A DNA stretch of 64,000 bases, taken from the NCBI GenBank assembly GCA_963597355.1, contig CAVBPR010000002.1:124001-188000 (forward strand), given 5' to 3'. Source of the stretch: UMGS1766 sp963597355. Its GTDB lineage: Bacteria; Bacillota; Clostridia; Oscillospirales; Oscillospiraceae. The position numbers were made by a program, and so were the translations under genes. This document shows, one piece after another, positions 8,183 through 16,887 of this stretch. The notes below the pieces were generated by a model, which did not search any database, had not been told where the DNA came from, and saw nothing but the letters and a program-made list of their open reading frames with translations. Each line of letters opens with the position of its first letter. The stretch's first letter is position 1.

Positions 8183-9475
8183 GTGAATATGAAAGCACAG
8201 GATTTGACTACGCAGCAGCTAAAAGAAAAGCTGTCCCAACTGTGGGCTGCTTATGAGCCTTATCGCGCAATGGGACTGGACCTCAATGTAAGCCGTGGCC
8301 TGCCCTGCACAGAGCAGTTGGAGCTGAATATGGAAATGTTTCATATTCTGGATGAAAAAGATTGTATTTCCGAAGAAGGCGCGGATATCCGCAACTATGG
8401 CGTGATGTACGGATTGGCGGAGTGCCGCCGCCTGTTTGCGGATCTTCTGGAATTGCCGATGGACAATATCGTCATTGGCGGTAACTCCAGCTTCAATCTG
8501 ATCTATGATGCTTTTTGCCGTATCTGGTGCTTTGGTACGCTGGGCCATGAGCCCTGGTGCCGCCAGAAAAATCTGAAGTTCCTTTGCCCTGTCCCCGGAT
8601 ATGATTGTCATTTCCGCATCACAGAGGCCTTTGGCTTTGAGATGATCAATGTTCCAATGCATGAAGACGGTCCGGATATGGACATGATTGAACAGCTGGT
8701 GGCGGACGATCCTACCATTAAGGGCATTTGGTGCGTGCCGCTGTATTCCAATCCCCAGGGCTATTGCTATAGTGACGAGGTGGTAACACGGCTGGCGAAA
8801 ATGAAGACAGCCGCCCCGGATTTTCGTATTTTCTGGGACAATGCCTATGTAGTGCATCACGTTTACAAAGAGCATAAATTGAAGAATATCTATGCCGAGG
8901 CTGAGAAATACGGAAATACAGATCGTATTCTGTACTTTGCATCTACGGCAAAGATTACATTCCCCGGAGCTGCCGTGTCGGTGATTGCATCGGGTGATCA
9001 GTCCATCGCTGAAATCAAAGAGCAGCTTAAATTGCAGATTTTCAGCCATGACAAGATCAATCAAATGCGTCATGTAAAATATTTGCAGTCCCCGGAGCAT
9101 ATTAAGGAGCACATGTGGCAGGTAGCGGATATCATCCGTCCCCGGTTTGATTTGGTGGACGGCCTACTCCACGAGAAAATGGAGTTTGAAGATTTGCTGA
9201 CCTGGTTCAAGCCCGACGGAGGCTATTTCATTACTGTGGATACCTATCCCGGCTGCGCGGCCAGAACATTGGAGCTTACGAAAGCGGTTGGTGTTATGAT
9301 GGCGGATCCCGGTGCAACCTATCCCTATCATAAGGATCCAAACGATACAAACATTCGTCTTGCCCCCACAAAGCCGGCAATTGAAGAACTTGAACTGGCC
9401 ATTCCGCTTTTCTGCCTTTGCGTTCAAATTTCCGGCATTGAGCAGATTCTTCGCGAACGGGGGGAACTTGCGTGA
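8183..9475 (+). CDS. Aspartate aminotransferase-like PLP enzyme (PF12897 type)
   Basis: About 430 aa, matching the bacterial aspartate aminotransferase subgroup with the N-terminal signature LDLNVSRGLPCTEQLEL. PLP-site features include the aromatic-rich region after the TIKGIWCVPLYSNPQG motif, the aspartate in FWDNAY and the Schiff-base lysine in FASTAKITFPG (near residue 256). It should transfer the amino group of aspartate or a related amino acid to 2-oxoglutarate. GTG at 8183 follows AGGAAAGG by 5 bases; an in-frame ATG at 8189 is the alternative. First gene of an operon with racemase, dehydrogenase, carbamoylase and amidohydrolase, where it would process the released amino acid. The gene ends overlapping the racemase start. 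Confidence 0.87.
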   Translation: MNMKAQDLTTQQLKEKLSQLWAAYEPYRAMGLDLNVSRGLPCTEQLELNMEMFHILDEKDCISEEGADIRNYGVMYGLAECRRLFADLLELPMDNIVIGGNSSFNLIYDAFCRIWCFGTLGHEPWCRQKNLKFLCPVPGYDCHFRITEAFGFEMINVPMHEDGPDMDMIEQLVADDPTIKGIWCVPLYSNPQGYCYSDEVVTRLAKMKTAAPDFRIFWDNAYVVHHVYKEHKLKNIYAEAEKYGNTDRILYFASTAKITFPGAAVSVIASGDQSIAEIKEQLKLQIFSHDKINQMRHVKYLQSPEHIKEHMWQVADIIRPRFDLVDGLLHEKMEFEDLLTWFKPDGGYFITVDTYPGCAARTLELTKAVGVMMADPGATYPYHKDPNDTNIRLAPTKPAIEELELAIPLFCLCVQISGIEQILRERGELA

Positions 9476-10137
9476 ATATTATTGTAATTAACCCCAACAG
9501 CTCCGAGGCTATGACGGCAGATATCCGCAACGCCGCTGAGCGTTATGCTTCGGATCGCTTCCAGGTTACCGTTCTTCCGACTCCGGGAGCACCGGAATTT
9601 ATTGACACATTTGAAGATCGTGCGTTGGCGGCTCCGGGCATGATGTCCATTGTGCGGGAATACGAAGAAAAAGCAGATGCCTTCATTGTAGCCTGCCACT
9701 GCGACCCGAATCTTCCGTTGCTGAGAGAGCTTTCTTCCAAACCGGTGCTCGGCATTGGCGAGGCGAGTTTTTACATGGCTGCTATGTTAGGCGATCAATT
9801 CTCCGTTATTTCCACGGGTGTTTATTCCAACCCCAACAAGGTGAATTTGATCCGTTCTTACGGTATGGACTCTCATTTTGCATCGATTCGCAACCCGGAA
9901 GGGGAAGGCAGTGAACTGGAACGTTACATCCGCGCAGGACGCAGATGTATGGAGGAAGATGGTGCTGAGGTTATCATTCTGGGCTGCGCGGGATTGTGCC
10001 AGCTGGCAGATGATATGGAAGAGGCATTGGGCGTTCCGGTGCTGGATGGCGTAGTTTGCGCCCTCAGCATGGCAGAAGGCATGGTTCGTGCCGGTGCGAA
10101 AACAAGTAAATTCCGTTATTACAGTGCAGGAAAGTGA
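9472..10137 (+). CDS. Aspartate/glutamate/hydantoin racemase family protein
   Basis: Cofactor-independent racemase of 221 aa. The start (INPNSS) is the hallmark of the hydantoin racemase subgroup, and both expected catalytic cysteines are visible, one in VACHCDPN (about residue 66) and one in ILGCAGLC (about residue 170). It would interconvert the enantiomers of a 5-substituted hydantoin or of a carboxylated amino acid, so the downstream amidohydrolase can use both. The GTG start overlaps the aminotransferase stop (GTGA), showing translational coupling. Exact substrate is unknown; the hydantoin reading is supported by the two amidohydrolase genes in the same operon. Confidence 0.85.
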   Translation: MNIIVINPNSSEAMTADIRNAAERYASDRFQVTVLPTPGAPEFIDTFEDRALAAPGMMSIVREYEEKADAFIVACHCDPNLPLLRELSSKPVLGIGEASFYMAAMLGDQFSVISTGVYSNPNKVNLIRSYGMDSHFASIRNPEGEGSELERYIRAGRRCMEEDGAEVIILGCAGLCQLADDMEEALGVPVLDGVVCALSMAEGMVRAGAKTSKFRYYSAGK

Positions 10138-10147
10138 GGCAGCTAGC

Positions 10148-11119
10148 ATGGCAGACAATCAGAAATTTCTGTGCAATAAACTTTATGAATATCTTTTCTC
10201 CGAAGAGGTCGCTAAGCAGATGACTTTTTTGGACGATGATGAATTTCGTGATGCCAGTCGGGATTTTTCCGGTGTAGAGGGTGTGCTGGCGCAGCCGTAC
10301 CTCATCACGAAGGATTTTCTCGATCGGGCACCGGATTTAAAATGGGTTCAGGTTACCGGCGCAGGCTACGATGCCGCAGATGTAGAAGAAATTCGCCGTC
10401 GGGAACTTGTGCTCACCAATAGCCGTGGCGTTATGAGTCGTTCCATTGCAGAAGATGTAATGTGCAAGATTCTGTTTTTCACCCGCAAGGTGCGGGAAGT
10501 GGAGCAGAATAAAAGGGATCACAAGTGGAATTCCTTTGGGCAGGATCAGTGGATGTGCCGTTGCTATACTGATGTTTATGGCAAAAAGCTTGGCATTGTT
10601 GGTTATGGCTCACTCGCCCACGAGATTGCAATTCGTGCAAAGGCATTTGGAATGGACATCTGTGCCTACGATATCAAAGAATATGATGAGCCTGAGCTGA
10701 CAAAGTGCTATACCGACGCAGAAGGATTGGACACACTGCTGAGAGAAAGCGACTTCGTCCTGCTCACCATTCCGCTGTTTGACTCTACCCGCCACATGAT
10801 CAATGATGAAGCATTTGATAAGATGAAATCTACCGCCATGCTCATCAATGTTTCCCGCGGACCTATCGTGGACGAACAGGCACTGGAGCGGGCACTGCGA
10901 ATGGGTAAAATTGCATGGGCGGCCTGCGATGTGTTTGAACAGGAGCCGCTTCCGCAGGACAGTCTGCTGTGGGAATTGCCCAACATTTTCATTTCGTCCC
11001 ACAAAGCAGGTATGGGTGATACATGGACCTACTTCATCGGTCAGTTGATGGAACGCAACATGGGCCATTATCTGGCGAAAGAACCGTTGGAGAATGTGAT
11101 CAATTTGTCTGTGCATTAA
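10148..11119 (+). CDS. D-isomer-specific 2-hydroxyacid dehydrogenase
   Basis: NAD(P)-dependent enzyme of ~323 aa that reduces 2-oxo acids to 2-hydroxy acids. The Rossmann motif (LGIVGYGSLAHEIA, mid protein) and the three catalytic elements are present: the substrate-binding Arg in NVSRGPIVDE, the Glu in DVFEQEPLP and the His in ISSHKAG. The third glycine of the usual GxGxxG is replaced by alanine, tolerated in some members. ATG 10148 is chosen because GAGG precedes it at 9 bases; upstream in-frame starts would overlap the racemase gene. In this operon it can reduce the 2-oxo acid made by the aminotransferase (for example oxaloacetate to malate), re-oxidising NADH during fermentation. Confidence 0.88.
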   Translation: MADNQKFLCNKLYEYLFSEEVAKQMTFLDDDEFRDASRDFSGVEGVLAQPYLITKDFLDRAPDLKWVQVTGAGYDAADVEEIRRRELVLTNSRGVMSRSIAEDVMCKILFFTRKVREVEQNKRDHKWNSFGQDQWMCRCYTDVYGKKLGIVGYGSLAHEIAIRAKAFGMDICAYDIKEYDEPELTKCYTDAEGLDTLLRESDFVLLTIPLFDSTRHMINDEAFDKMKSTAMLINVSRGPIVDEQALERALRMGKIAWAACDVFEQEPLPQDSLLWELPNIFISSHKAGMGDTWTYFIGQLMERNMGHYLAKEPLENVINLSVH

Positions 11120-11155
11120 ATGAGCGGCAGATAGGACAAAGGAGCGGCATGTCAT

Positions 11156-12361
11156 ATGGATCGGAATGCGATTAAAGAGCATCTGTTGGAAATTGGCGGT
11201 GAAGGAAGAGGCGAGGACGGTGCAGTAAATCGTCTGCTGTTCACGCCTGCATATGACCGGGCAGCAGAAAAATTGATGACGTACATGGAGCAGAGCGGTT
11301 TAACCGCTTATCGGGACAGCGTAGGAAATATTCACGGCGTGCTCCCGGCCACGGGAAAAAGTGCAGGAACGCTTTATCTTGGCTCACATTTGGATACGGT
11401 TCGCGATGGCGGGCTTTACGATGGAGCGTTGGGCGTGATTGCCGGAGTGGAGTGTGCACGCGGGTTTGCCGAGGAACAGGACGAAAGATCCTTTTCCCTT
11501 CATGTTCTGGCAACCAACGGGGAAGAAGGGAACGATCTCGGTGGCACCTTTGGCAGTCGCTGCATGATGGGACTGGTTGATCCGGATCAACCAGGGTATC
11601 TTGATATCGCAAATGGTTTTGGTGTAAGCCGAGAAGATATTGTTGGTGCAAAGCTTGACACATCCGATGCTCTTGGCTATCTGGAACTGCATATTGAACA
11701 GGGAAAGACACTGGATGAAGCAGGCGAAGATTTGGGTGTGGTGACTGGAATTGTTGGCTTGCGCCGTTGGCAGATTTCCGTATTGGGGGAGGCCAACCAC
11801 GCAGGAACCACGATGATGGAATTTCGCCATGACGCCATGGTGGCTGCCAGCAAATTGATTGTCTGCATTGATGAAACGGCACGGGAATATGGCCACGATT
11901 TGGTTGCCACGGTAGGAAAGCTGGAAGTGTTTCCAAATTCCGCTCCGGTCGTGCCCGGCAGAGTTGAAATGGTGTTGGAAGTGCGCAGTCGTGACGATTC
12001 CTGTATGTTAGATTTCTTTGCACGAATTCAGAGTGCCGCAAAAGAGATTTTAGGCGTTGAATTTCAATTTTCACCGATTGTGGCAAAAGCACCGGTACAA
12101 TGCGATGTAGATTTGATAGAAGCATTCGCATCGGTTTGCTGCACTTCCGGGCTGCGCTGGAGAAAAATGACGAGCGGAGCCACCCACGATGGAAATGCTT
12201 TTGCGATGAAAATGCCGATAGGAATGCTCTTTGTGCCGAGTAAGGATGGAATCAGCCATAATAAGAAGGAATTCACTACATGGGAGCAAATTGAATCCGG
12301 AGTGGAGACATTATACCAGACAATACTCAAGCTGAATGGACAGCATACGGAAGGAGCATGA
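11156..12361 (+). CDS. M20-family carbamoylase / allantoate amidohydrolase
   Basis: Metal-dependent amidohydrolase of 401 aa (hydantoinase/carbamoylase family, peptidase clan MH) that removes the carbamoyl group from N-carbamoyl amino acids or acts on allantoate. Metal ligands are visible in order: His in GSHLDTV, bridging Asp in YDGALG, Glu-Glu in NGEEG, His in ELHIEQG and the C-terminal His in ISHNKKE. The dimerisation domain starts with the GEANHAGTT motif. It releases NH3 and CO2 plus the free amino acid, feeding the aminotransferase at the operon start. Its stop overlaps the next gene region (ATGA near 12358). N-carbamoyl-L-amino acid hydrolase and allantoate amidohydrolase cannot be told apart by eye. 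Confidence 0.88.
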   Translation: MDRNAIKEHLLEIGGEGRGEDGAVNRLLFTPAYDRAAEKLMTYMEQSGLTAYRDSVGNIHGVLPATGKSAGTLYLGSHLDTVRDGGLYDGALGVIAGVECARGFAEEQDERSFSLHVLATNGEEGNDLGGTFGSRCMMGLVDPDQPGYLDIANGFGVSREDIVGAKLDTSDALGYLELHIEQGKTLDEAGEDLGVVTGIVGLRRWQISVLGEANHAGTTMMEFRHDAMVAASKLIVCIDETAREYGHDLVATVGKLEVFPNSAPVVPGRVEMVLEVRSRDDSCMLDFFARIQSAAKEILGVEFQFSPIVAKAPVQCDVDLIEAFASVCCTSGLRWRKMTSGATHDGNAFAMKMPIGMLFVPSKDGISHNKKEFTTWEQIESGVETLYQTILKLNGQHTEGA

Positions 12362-12366
12362 TCATT

Positions 12367-13755
12367 ATGCTGGATCTGTTATTGAAAAATGCAAAGACTT
12401 ATCTGGACGGAAGCTTTACGCTTGCAAATGTTGGCGTGAAAGATGGAAAGATTGCCGTAGTTACAGAGCCATCGGAAGTGCCGGAAGCAAGGGAAGTGTT
12501 GGATCTGACCGGGCAGTATCTGATTCCCGGTACAATTGACACACATATGCATGTCCGTGATCCGGGCCACGTTGAACGGGGCAATTTCTATACGGAAACA
12601 TTGGCTGCTGCTGCCGGTGGTGTTACCACCATTATGGAGCATCCAATCAGCGTTCCGCCACAGTATAATATTGAAATTTTGAACAACCGCATTGCCAGAG
12701 CAGAGGCGCAGTGTGTGGTGGACTACTGCTTTTATGGCGCCGCCAGTGCAAAACATGCGGAAGACATCCAGCGTCTGGCAGATGATGGCCGCATCGTGGC
12801 GTATAAAACCTTCCTGCATGCACCTCCCGAGGGACGGGAGCAGGAGTTTGAGGGGCTTACGATGGCGGATGATACCGAATTGATGATCGGTATGCAGGCA
12901 CTGGCCAAAACCGGACTCATCTGTGCTTTCCATGCAGAAAACAACGATCTTACGACATACTACGCAAAGAAATTCCAGGAAGAGGGGCACACTGCCGGCA
13001 GAGATCACGCAAAAAGCCGCCCGCCCTTTACAGAGGTTCAGAGCGTAGAGCGGGTGATTCGCTTTGCTAAGGAAACGGGTGCACGGGTTGAAATTGCCCA
13101 TGTTTCCACTCCTGAGGCAATGGAGCTGATCAAGCAGGCAAAGAAGGAAGGCTTGCCGATCTATCTGGAAACTTGCCCCCATTATCTGTTTTTGACAGAG
13201 GATGATCTGGAGCGTTGCGGTCCGTTTGCAAAGTGCAATCCGCCACTGCGAACCAAGGAACTGTCCGACGGGCTGTGGAAGTATATTAATGACGGCAGTG
13301 TGGACTATATTGGAAGTGACCATAGTCCGTTCCTTCTGGAAGAAAAGACCCGTGGCCTTGACAATATTTTTAAGGCAGTATCTGGTTTCCCGGGTGTTGA
13401 TCTGCGGTTGCCGCTGATGCTGAATGCGGTGCAGGAAGGGAAATTAACGCTGGAGCGCTGTGTAGAACTGCTGTGTGTAAATCCGGCAAAGTGCTTCAAC
13501 ATCTTCCCGCAAAAGGGAGTAATTCGTCCCGGCGCAGATGCCGATTTCGTTTCCTTCGATTTAAACGGAGAAACGATCGTTGACAAGAATAAAAACTACT
13601 CTCATGCAAGAGATATTGCCGTCCCTTATGACGGAAAGCACCTGAAGTGCAAGCTTACCTACACGGTGTTGCGTGGCCGGGTTCTCATGCAGGATGGTGT
13701 TGTTGACGAATCCGCTAAGGCCTATGGACGTTTGGTGACGCCTTGCCATAACTGA
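12367..13755 (+). CDS. Cyclic amidohydrolase (allantoinase/dihydroorotase/hydantoinase type)
   Basis: Binuclear-zinc amidohydrolase of ~462 aa that opens a cyclic ureide ring. All metal-site elements are intact: the His-x-His pair in DTHMHVRDPG, the carbamylated lysine in VAYKTFL, His in FHAENN, His in IAHVST and the catalytic Asp in GSDHSPF. The HVRDPG variant and the ETCPHYLFL segment resemble allantoinase and type I dihydroorotase more than D-hydantoinase. ATG 12367 has good spacing to AAGGAG; the ATG at 12358 is only one base away from it. It lies next to the carbamoylase that would take its product. Substrate candidates are dihydroorotate, 5-carboxymethylhydantoin or allantoin. Confidence 0.88.
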   Translation: MLDLLLKNAKTYLDGSFTLANVGVKDGKIAVVTEPSEVPEAREVLDLTGQYLIPGTIDTHMHVRDPGHVERGNFYTETLAAAAGGVTTIMEHPISVPPQYNIEILNNRIARAEAQCVVDYCFYGAASAKHAEDIQRLADDGRIVAYKTFLHAPPEGREQEFEGLTMADDTELMIGMQALAKTGLICAFHAENNDLTTYYAKKFQEEGHTAGRDHAKSRPPFTEVQSVERVIRFAKETGARVEIAHVSTPEAMELIKQAKKEGLPIYLETCPHYLFLTEDDLERCGPFAKCNPPLRTKELSDGLWKYINDGSVDYIGSDHSPFLLEEKTRGLDNIFKAVSGFPGVDLRLPLMLNAVQEGKLTLERCVELLCVNPAKCFNIFPQKGVIRPGADADFVSFDLNGETIVDKNKNYSHARDIAVPYDGKHLKCKLTYTVLRGRVLMQDGVVDESAKAYGRLVTPCHN

Positions 13756-13772
13756 GGAAAATAAAGCAGAAT

Positions 13773-15077
13773 ATGAAAATCGATGCAAAGCAAAGACCCA
13801 AGCATCATCATCTGATTGGGCAGCGAATTGTCAAATCTGCTGTAGCCATCGGCTTGTGCTTTCTTGTGTATGTTTTACGGGGCTGGCGGGGAATCCCGTT
13901 CTATACGGCATTGGCGGCATTGCAGTGTATGCAGGCTTACCGTGAAAACACGAAAAAGATTGCAAATCAGCGCATTTGCGGCACCTTTGTTGGAGCATTT
14001 CATGGGCTCTGGGTTATTCTGCTTCAGCGGGTTTTGCTTCAGCCCTATCATATCGTTTATCTGGGATACTGTACCGCTGTGGCAGTTGGTGTTGTGGCCA
14101 GCTTGTTTACATCCGTGCATTTGCTGCACAAGAAAAATGCAGCCTATTTTTCCTGCGTGGTTTTCCTGTCCGTTACCATGGTGCACATTGGCGACGAGAA
14201 TCCCTATCTCTTTGTGTTGAACCGCGTTGTGGACACTTTGATTGGTGTGGCAATTGGTATGGGTGTTAATGCCTGCCATCTTCCGCGAAAAAAACGGAGG
14301 GATACACTGTTTGTCACGGCAATGGACGATGTATTGCTTTCCCGCAAGTCCACTATGTCGGATTACAGCCGAGTTGAATTAAATCGAATGCTGGATGAAG
14401 GGATTCCCCTTTCGATTATGACGATGCGCACGCCAGCTTCTTTTCTGGAAGCGGCAGGGGATATCCGAGTGAGTTGTCCTTTGATTTTAATGGATGGAGC
14501 TGTGCTCTATGATGCGCGCAATAATACCTTTCCTGCAAAGCGGGAACTTTGCTATGAAGATGCAAAGGCTGTTATGGACCGCCTGAAGGAACTGGGAATC
14601 GAAACCTTCCAGAATGTCATTGCAGGCAACTCTGTGCTGATCTATTACCAGAATATTGTCAGCGAGGGATCCCAACAGGTGTTTGAGCGCCTCCGCAAAT
14701 CGCCCTATCGGAACTATCTGCACCGTGAGTTGCCGGTGGGGGAGTCAGTAGCCTATTTGATGGCCATGGATACAACGGAACGGATCGATGCCGCTTATGC
14801 AACCTTATGTGACGATGGGCTTCAGGAGAAGTACAAGCTGCGGTGTTATCCGTCGGACGATTTTCCCGGGTACAGTTACCTCAAAGTGTATCGCAAGGAT
14901 GCAACAAAGCTGGGAATGTTGAACACCTTAATGGAGCTGACTGGTTTCCAGAAAGTTCGTACCTATGGCAGCGTACCCAATGCATATGATCGCTGTGTCA
15001 GCATTGCCACCGGCGACGAGGTAGTGCGGTTGCTGAAACGGGAGTTTGAACCTGTTATTTGGCATGCGGCGAATTAA
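13773..15077 (+). CDS. FUSC-like membrane domain fused to a degenerate HAD domain
   Basis: 434-aa fusion. Residues ~15-170 form five or six membrane segments resembling the aromatic-acid exporter (FUSC/ArAE) fold. Residues ~175-430 look like a Cof-type HAD phosphatase. The HAD active site is not standard: the usual nucleophile Asp of motif I is replaced by Ala183 (VTAMDDV), and the GDxxND of motif IV reads GSVPNA (399-404); Thr217 and Lys379 of motifs II and III remain. Phosphatase activity is therefore doubtful, and the domain may instead bind a ligand or regulate the membrane part. It is the last gene of the ureide operon, so export of the end product or of ammonia-rich intermediates is possible but unproven. 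Confidence 0.8.
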   Translation: MKIDAKQRPKHHHLIGQRIVKSAVAIGLCFLVYVLRGWRGIPFYTALAALQCMQAYRENTKKIANQRICGTFVGAFHGLWVILLQRVLLQPYHIVYLGYCTAVAVGVVASLFTSVHLLHKKNAAYFSCVVFLSVTMVHIGDENPYLFVLNRVVDTLIGVAIGMGVNACHLPRKKRRDTLFVTAMDDVLLSRKSTMSDYSRVELNRMLDEGIPLSIMTMRTPASFLEAAGDIRVSCPLILMDGAVLYDARNNTFPAKRELCYEDAKAVMDRLKELGIETFQNVIAGNSVLIYYQNIVSEGSQQVFERLRKSPYRNYLHRELPVGESVAYLMAMDTTERIDAAYATLCDDGLQEKYKLRCYPSDDFPGYSYLKVYRKDATKLGMLNTLMELTGFQKVRTYGSVPNAYDRCVSIATGDEVVRLLKREFEPVIWHAAN

Positions 15078-15122
15078 AACATGATGGTTTCTTGCATTTT
15101 TGTAGGACGGATATTACAAAAA

Positions 15123-15152
15123 AGGGCTGAGCAGAGATGCTCGGCTCTTTTT
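15123..15152 (+). terminator. Rho-independent terminator of the ureide operon
   Basis: 11-bp stem (15123-15133 with 15138-15148, loop GAGA, two G-U type mismatches) followed by a T-run. Confidence 0.85.
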
Positions 15153-15286
15153 GCACATGAAATAAAAAATGAATTAACTTGCAAAAAAAGAACAAAGAAA
15201 ACACGAAGATATCTTTCGGGACGATAAAAATGAAAGCTTGCGATCGGTATAATTTATTTTTATATATTTTATACAAATATAAATTA

Positions 15287-15315
15287 TTGACAATGTCTGC
15301 CCGACATGCTATGAT
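15287..15315 (+). promoter_or_regulatory. Sigma-A promoter of the second amino-acid importer
   Basis: TTGACA (15287-15292), 17-bp spacer, TATGAT (15310-15315). The predicted start, near 15322, places the hairpin at 15330-15373 at the very 5' end of the mRNA. The rest of the 15153-15286 stretch is AT-rich without recognisable features. Confidence 0.75.
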
Positions 15316-15329
15316 TTTGACACAGCAAG

Positions 15330-15373
15330 CAAGGGAGCTTGCAGACGAGAAAATCGGTCTGCAAGCTCCCTTG
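15330..15373 (+). other. Perfect 17-bp leader hairpin before the receptor gene
   Basis: Arms 15330-15346 and 15357-15373 are perfectly complementary with a 10-base loop. The hairpin sits between the promoter and the ribosome site (GGAGG at 15384-15388) and is not followed by a T-run, so it is not a standard terminator. It may protect the mRNA 5' end or be a binding site for a regulator. Confidence 0.7.
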
Positions 15374-15396
15374 TCTAGTTAATGGAGGTAATGAAA

Positions 15397-16191
15397 ATGA
15401 AAAAGAAACTTGCGTTGATTTTAGCATTGGCGATGGCTTTTGTTCTGGCATCTTGCGGCAGCCAGAGCTCGACGGCCACAAGCAGCAGTGGCGAGGATAC
15501 ATCCGCTGCAGATGATAAGGTTTATGTTATTTCCTGCGATCAGGCATTTGCACCGTTTGCCATTCAGCAGGATGACGGCAGCTATAAGGGCATTGACGTA
15601 GAACTGCTGGATGCAATTGCAGAGGCAGGCGGTTTCCAGTATAAGTTGCAGCCGATGGACTTTTCCGGCATTATTCCCGCTCTGACTTCCGGCACCATTG
15701 ACGGTGGCATGGCTTGCATGAATATTACAGAAGAGCGGAAGGAAAGCGTGGATTTCTCGGATCCTTACTATGAGTCCGGTGTGGCTCTGGTCTGCCGGGC
15801 AGACGATGACTCCATTCAGTCCAAAGATGACCTTTCCGGCAAGGTAGCTGCCTGCAAGGAAGGCTCTATTGGAATGATCTGGTGCCAGGACAACGCAGAA
15901 CAGTATGGCTATGAAGTGACCACCTATCCGGATTCCGCTTCTATGATGATGGCAGTTACCAATGGTCAGGCTGATTTCCTGTTCGAGGATTATCCCACGA
16001 TCAGCTATCAGATCAAGATTGGCGAACAGGCCGGTTTGCGCGTAGCAATTGACGCAGTAGACGAAGTGGGCGAGATTGCGTTTGCAGTCAAGAAGGACAC
16101 CAACGCAGAGCTGCTGGAAAAGTTCAATGCCGGCCTGGCTGAAATTAAGGCAAACGGCACTTACGACAAAATCATTTCTGAGTACGAATAA
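15397..16191 (+). CDS. Amino-acid ABC transporter substrate-binding lipoprotein
   Basis: Receptor of family 3 (SBP_bac_3), about 264 aa. Signal peptide with the lipobox FVLASC gives the lipid-modified Cys20; the mature part begins with the Ser/Thr-rich linker followed by YVISCDQAFAPF, the usual first strand with the ligand contact loop. The NITEERKESVDFSDPYYESG segment is the family hallmark. ATG 15397 lies 7 bases after GGAGGT; an ATG at 15382 is part of the ribosome site itself and is rejected. It heads an operon with permease, ATPase and a kinase-like gene. As the operon directly follows the ureide catabolic operon, it may import a related amino acid or carbamoyl amino acid; this is inference. 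Confidence 0.93.
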   Translation: MKKKLALILALAMAFVLASCGSQSSTATSSSGEDTSAADDKVYVISCDQAFAPFAIQQDDGSYKGIDVELLDAIAEAGGFQYKLQPMDFSGIIPALTSGTIDGGMACMNITEERKESVDFSDPYYESGVALVCRADDDSIQSKDDLSGKVAACKEGSIGMIWCQDNAEQYGYEVTTYPDSASMMMAVTNGQADFLFEDYPTISYQIKIGEQAGLRVAIDAVDEVGEIAFAVKKDTNAELLEKFNAGLAEIKANGTYDKIISEYE

Positions 16192-16219
16192 ATTTTATTC
16201 CTGAGGAGGAACAGCGACC

Positions 16220-16873
16220 ATGGCGGAATACTTTGAACTGTTCGTAAAATACATCCCCCTTCTGCTGTTGGGAGTAAAGAATACAATCATTATTGCCGTC
16301 GGCGGCGTTGCACTGGGTACTTTGCTGGGAATCATCCTTTGCCTGATGTCTCTGAGTAAGGGACGTGTTCTGCGAAGAGTGGCGAATGTATACATTACAA
16401 TTATTCGCGGAATTCCGTTGATGATTCTGGCGCTGTTCCTCTATTTCGGCATCATAAAAAACAGTATGCCTGTTTTGGCAGCGGCCATCTTGATTCTTGG
16501 CTTAAACTGTTCTGCATTCATTGCCGAGATTTTCCGCGGCGGCATTCAAGCTGTGGATGCCGGGCAGATGGAAGCGGCGCGCAGTCTGGGTATGAGCTAT
16601 TTTCAGGCTATGCGGAAGATCATTTTGCCGCAGGCGTTCAAGATTATGGTTCCGTCCCTTATGAATCAGTTTATTGCCGCACTGAAGGACACTTCTATTT
16701 TGTCCGCCATCAGCGTGACGGAATTGACGATGTCAGCCAGAACCATTATTGCCCGCAACTACAAAGCGTTTGAGATTTATTCCTTTGCGCTGATTATCTA
16801 TGTTGTTCTGATTACTGCGATGACGTTTGTTTCCAAGCGCATTGAGCAGAAACTGAGCTACGACAAACGGTAA
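16220..16873 (+). CDS. Amino-acid ABC transporter permease
   Basis: Inner-membrane permease of the HisM/GlnP family, 217 aa with about five membrane segments. The signature TIIRGIPLMIL and the EAA-like loop (EAARSLGMSYFQAMRKI) that contacts the ATPase are clear. The ribosome site GAGGAGG lies upstream of the ATG. It works with the receptor at 15397 and the ATPase at 16888; only one permease gene is present, so the channel should be a homodimer. Confidence 0.94.
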   Translation: MAEYFELFVKYIPLLLLGVKNTIIIAVGGVALGTLLGIILCLMSLSKGRVLRRVANVYITIIRGIPLMILALFLYFGIIKNSMPVLAAAILILGLNCSAFIAEIFRGGIQAVDAGQMEAARSLGMSYFQAMRKIILPQAFKIMVPSLMNQFIAALKDTSILSAISVTELTMSARTIIARNYKAFEIYSFALIIYVVLITAMTFVSKRIEQKLSYDKR

Positions 16874-16887
16874 GGGGAGGTGTGGAT

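Noticed and set aside
11241..12131. A 296-codon minus-strand frame opposite the M20 carbamoylase
   Set aside because: Shadow of a gene whose metal motifs are all intact on the plus strand.
12379..13323. A 314-codon minus-strand frame opposite the cyclic amidohydrolase
   Set aside because: Shadow; composition is Cys/His rich in the way typical of antisense reading.
15330..15373. T-box or amino-acid riboswitch in the leader of the second importer
   Set aside because: The leader contains only one simple hairpin and lacks T-box sequence or a following terminator.
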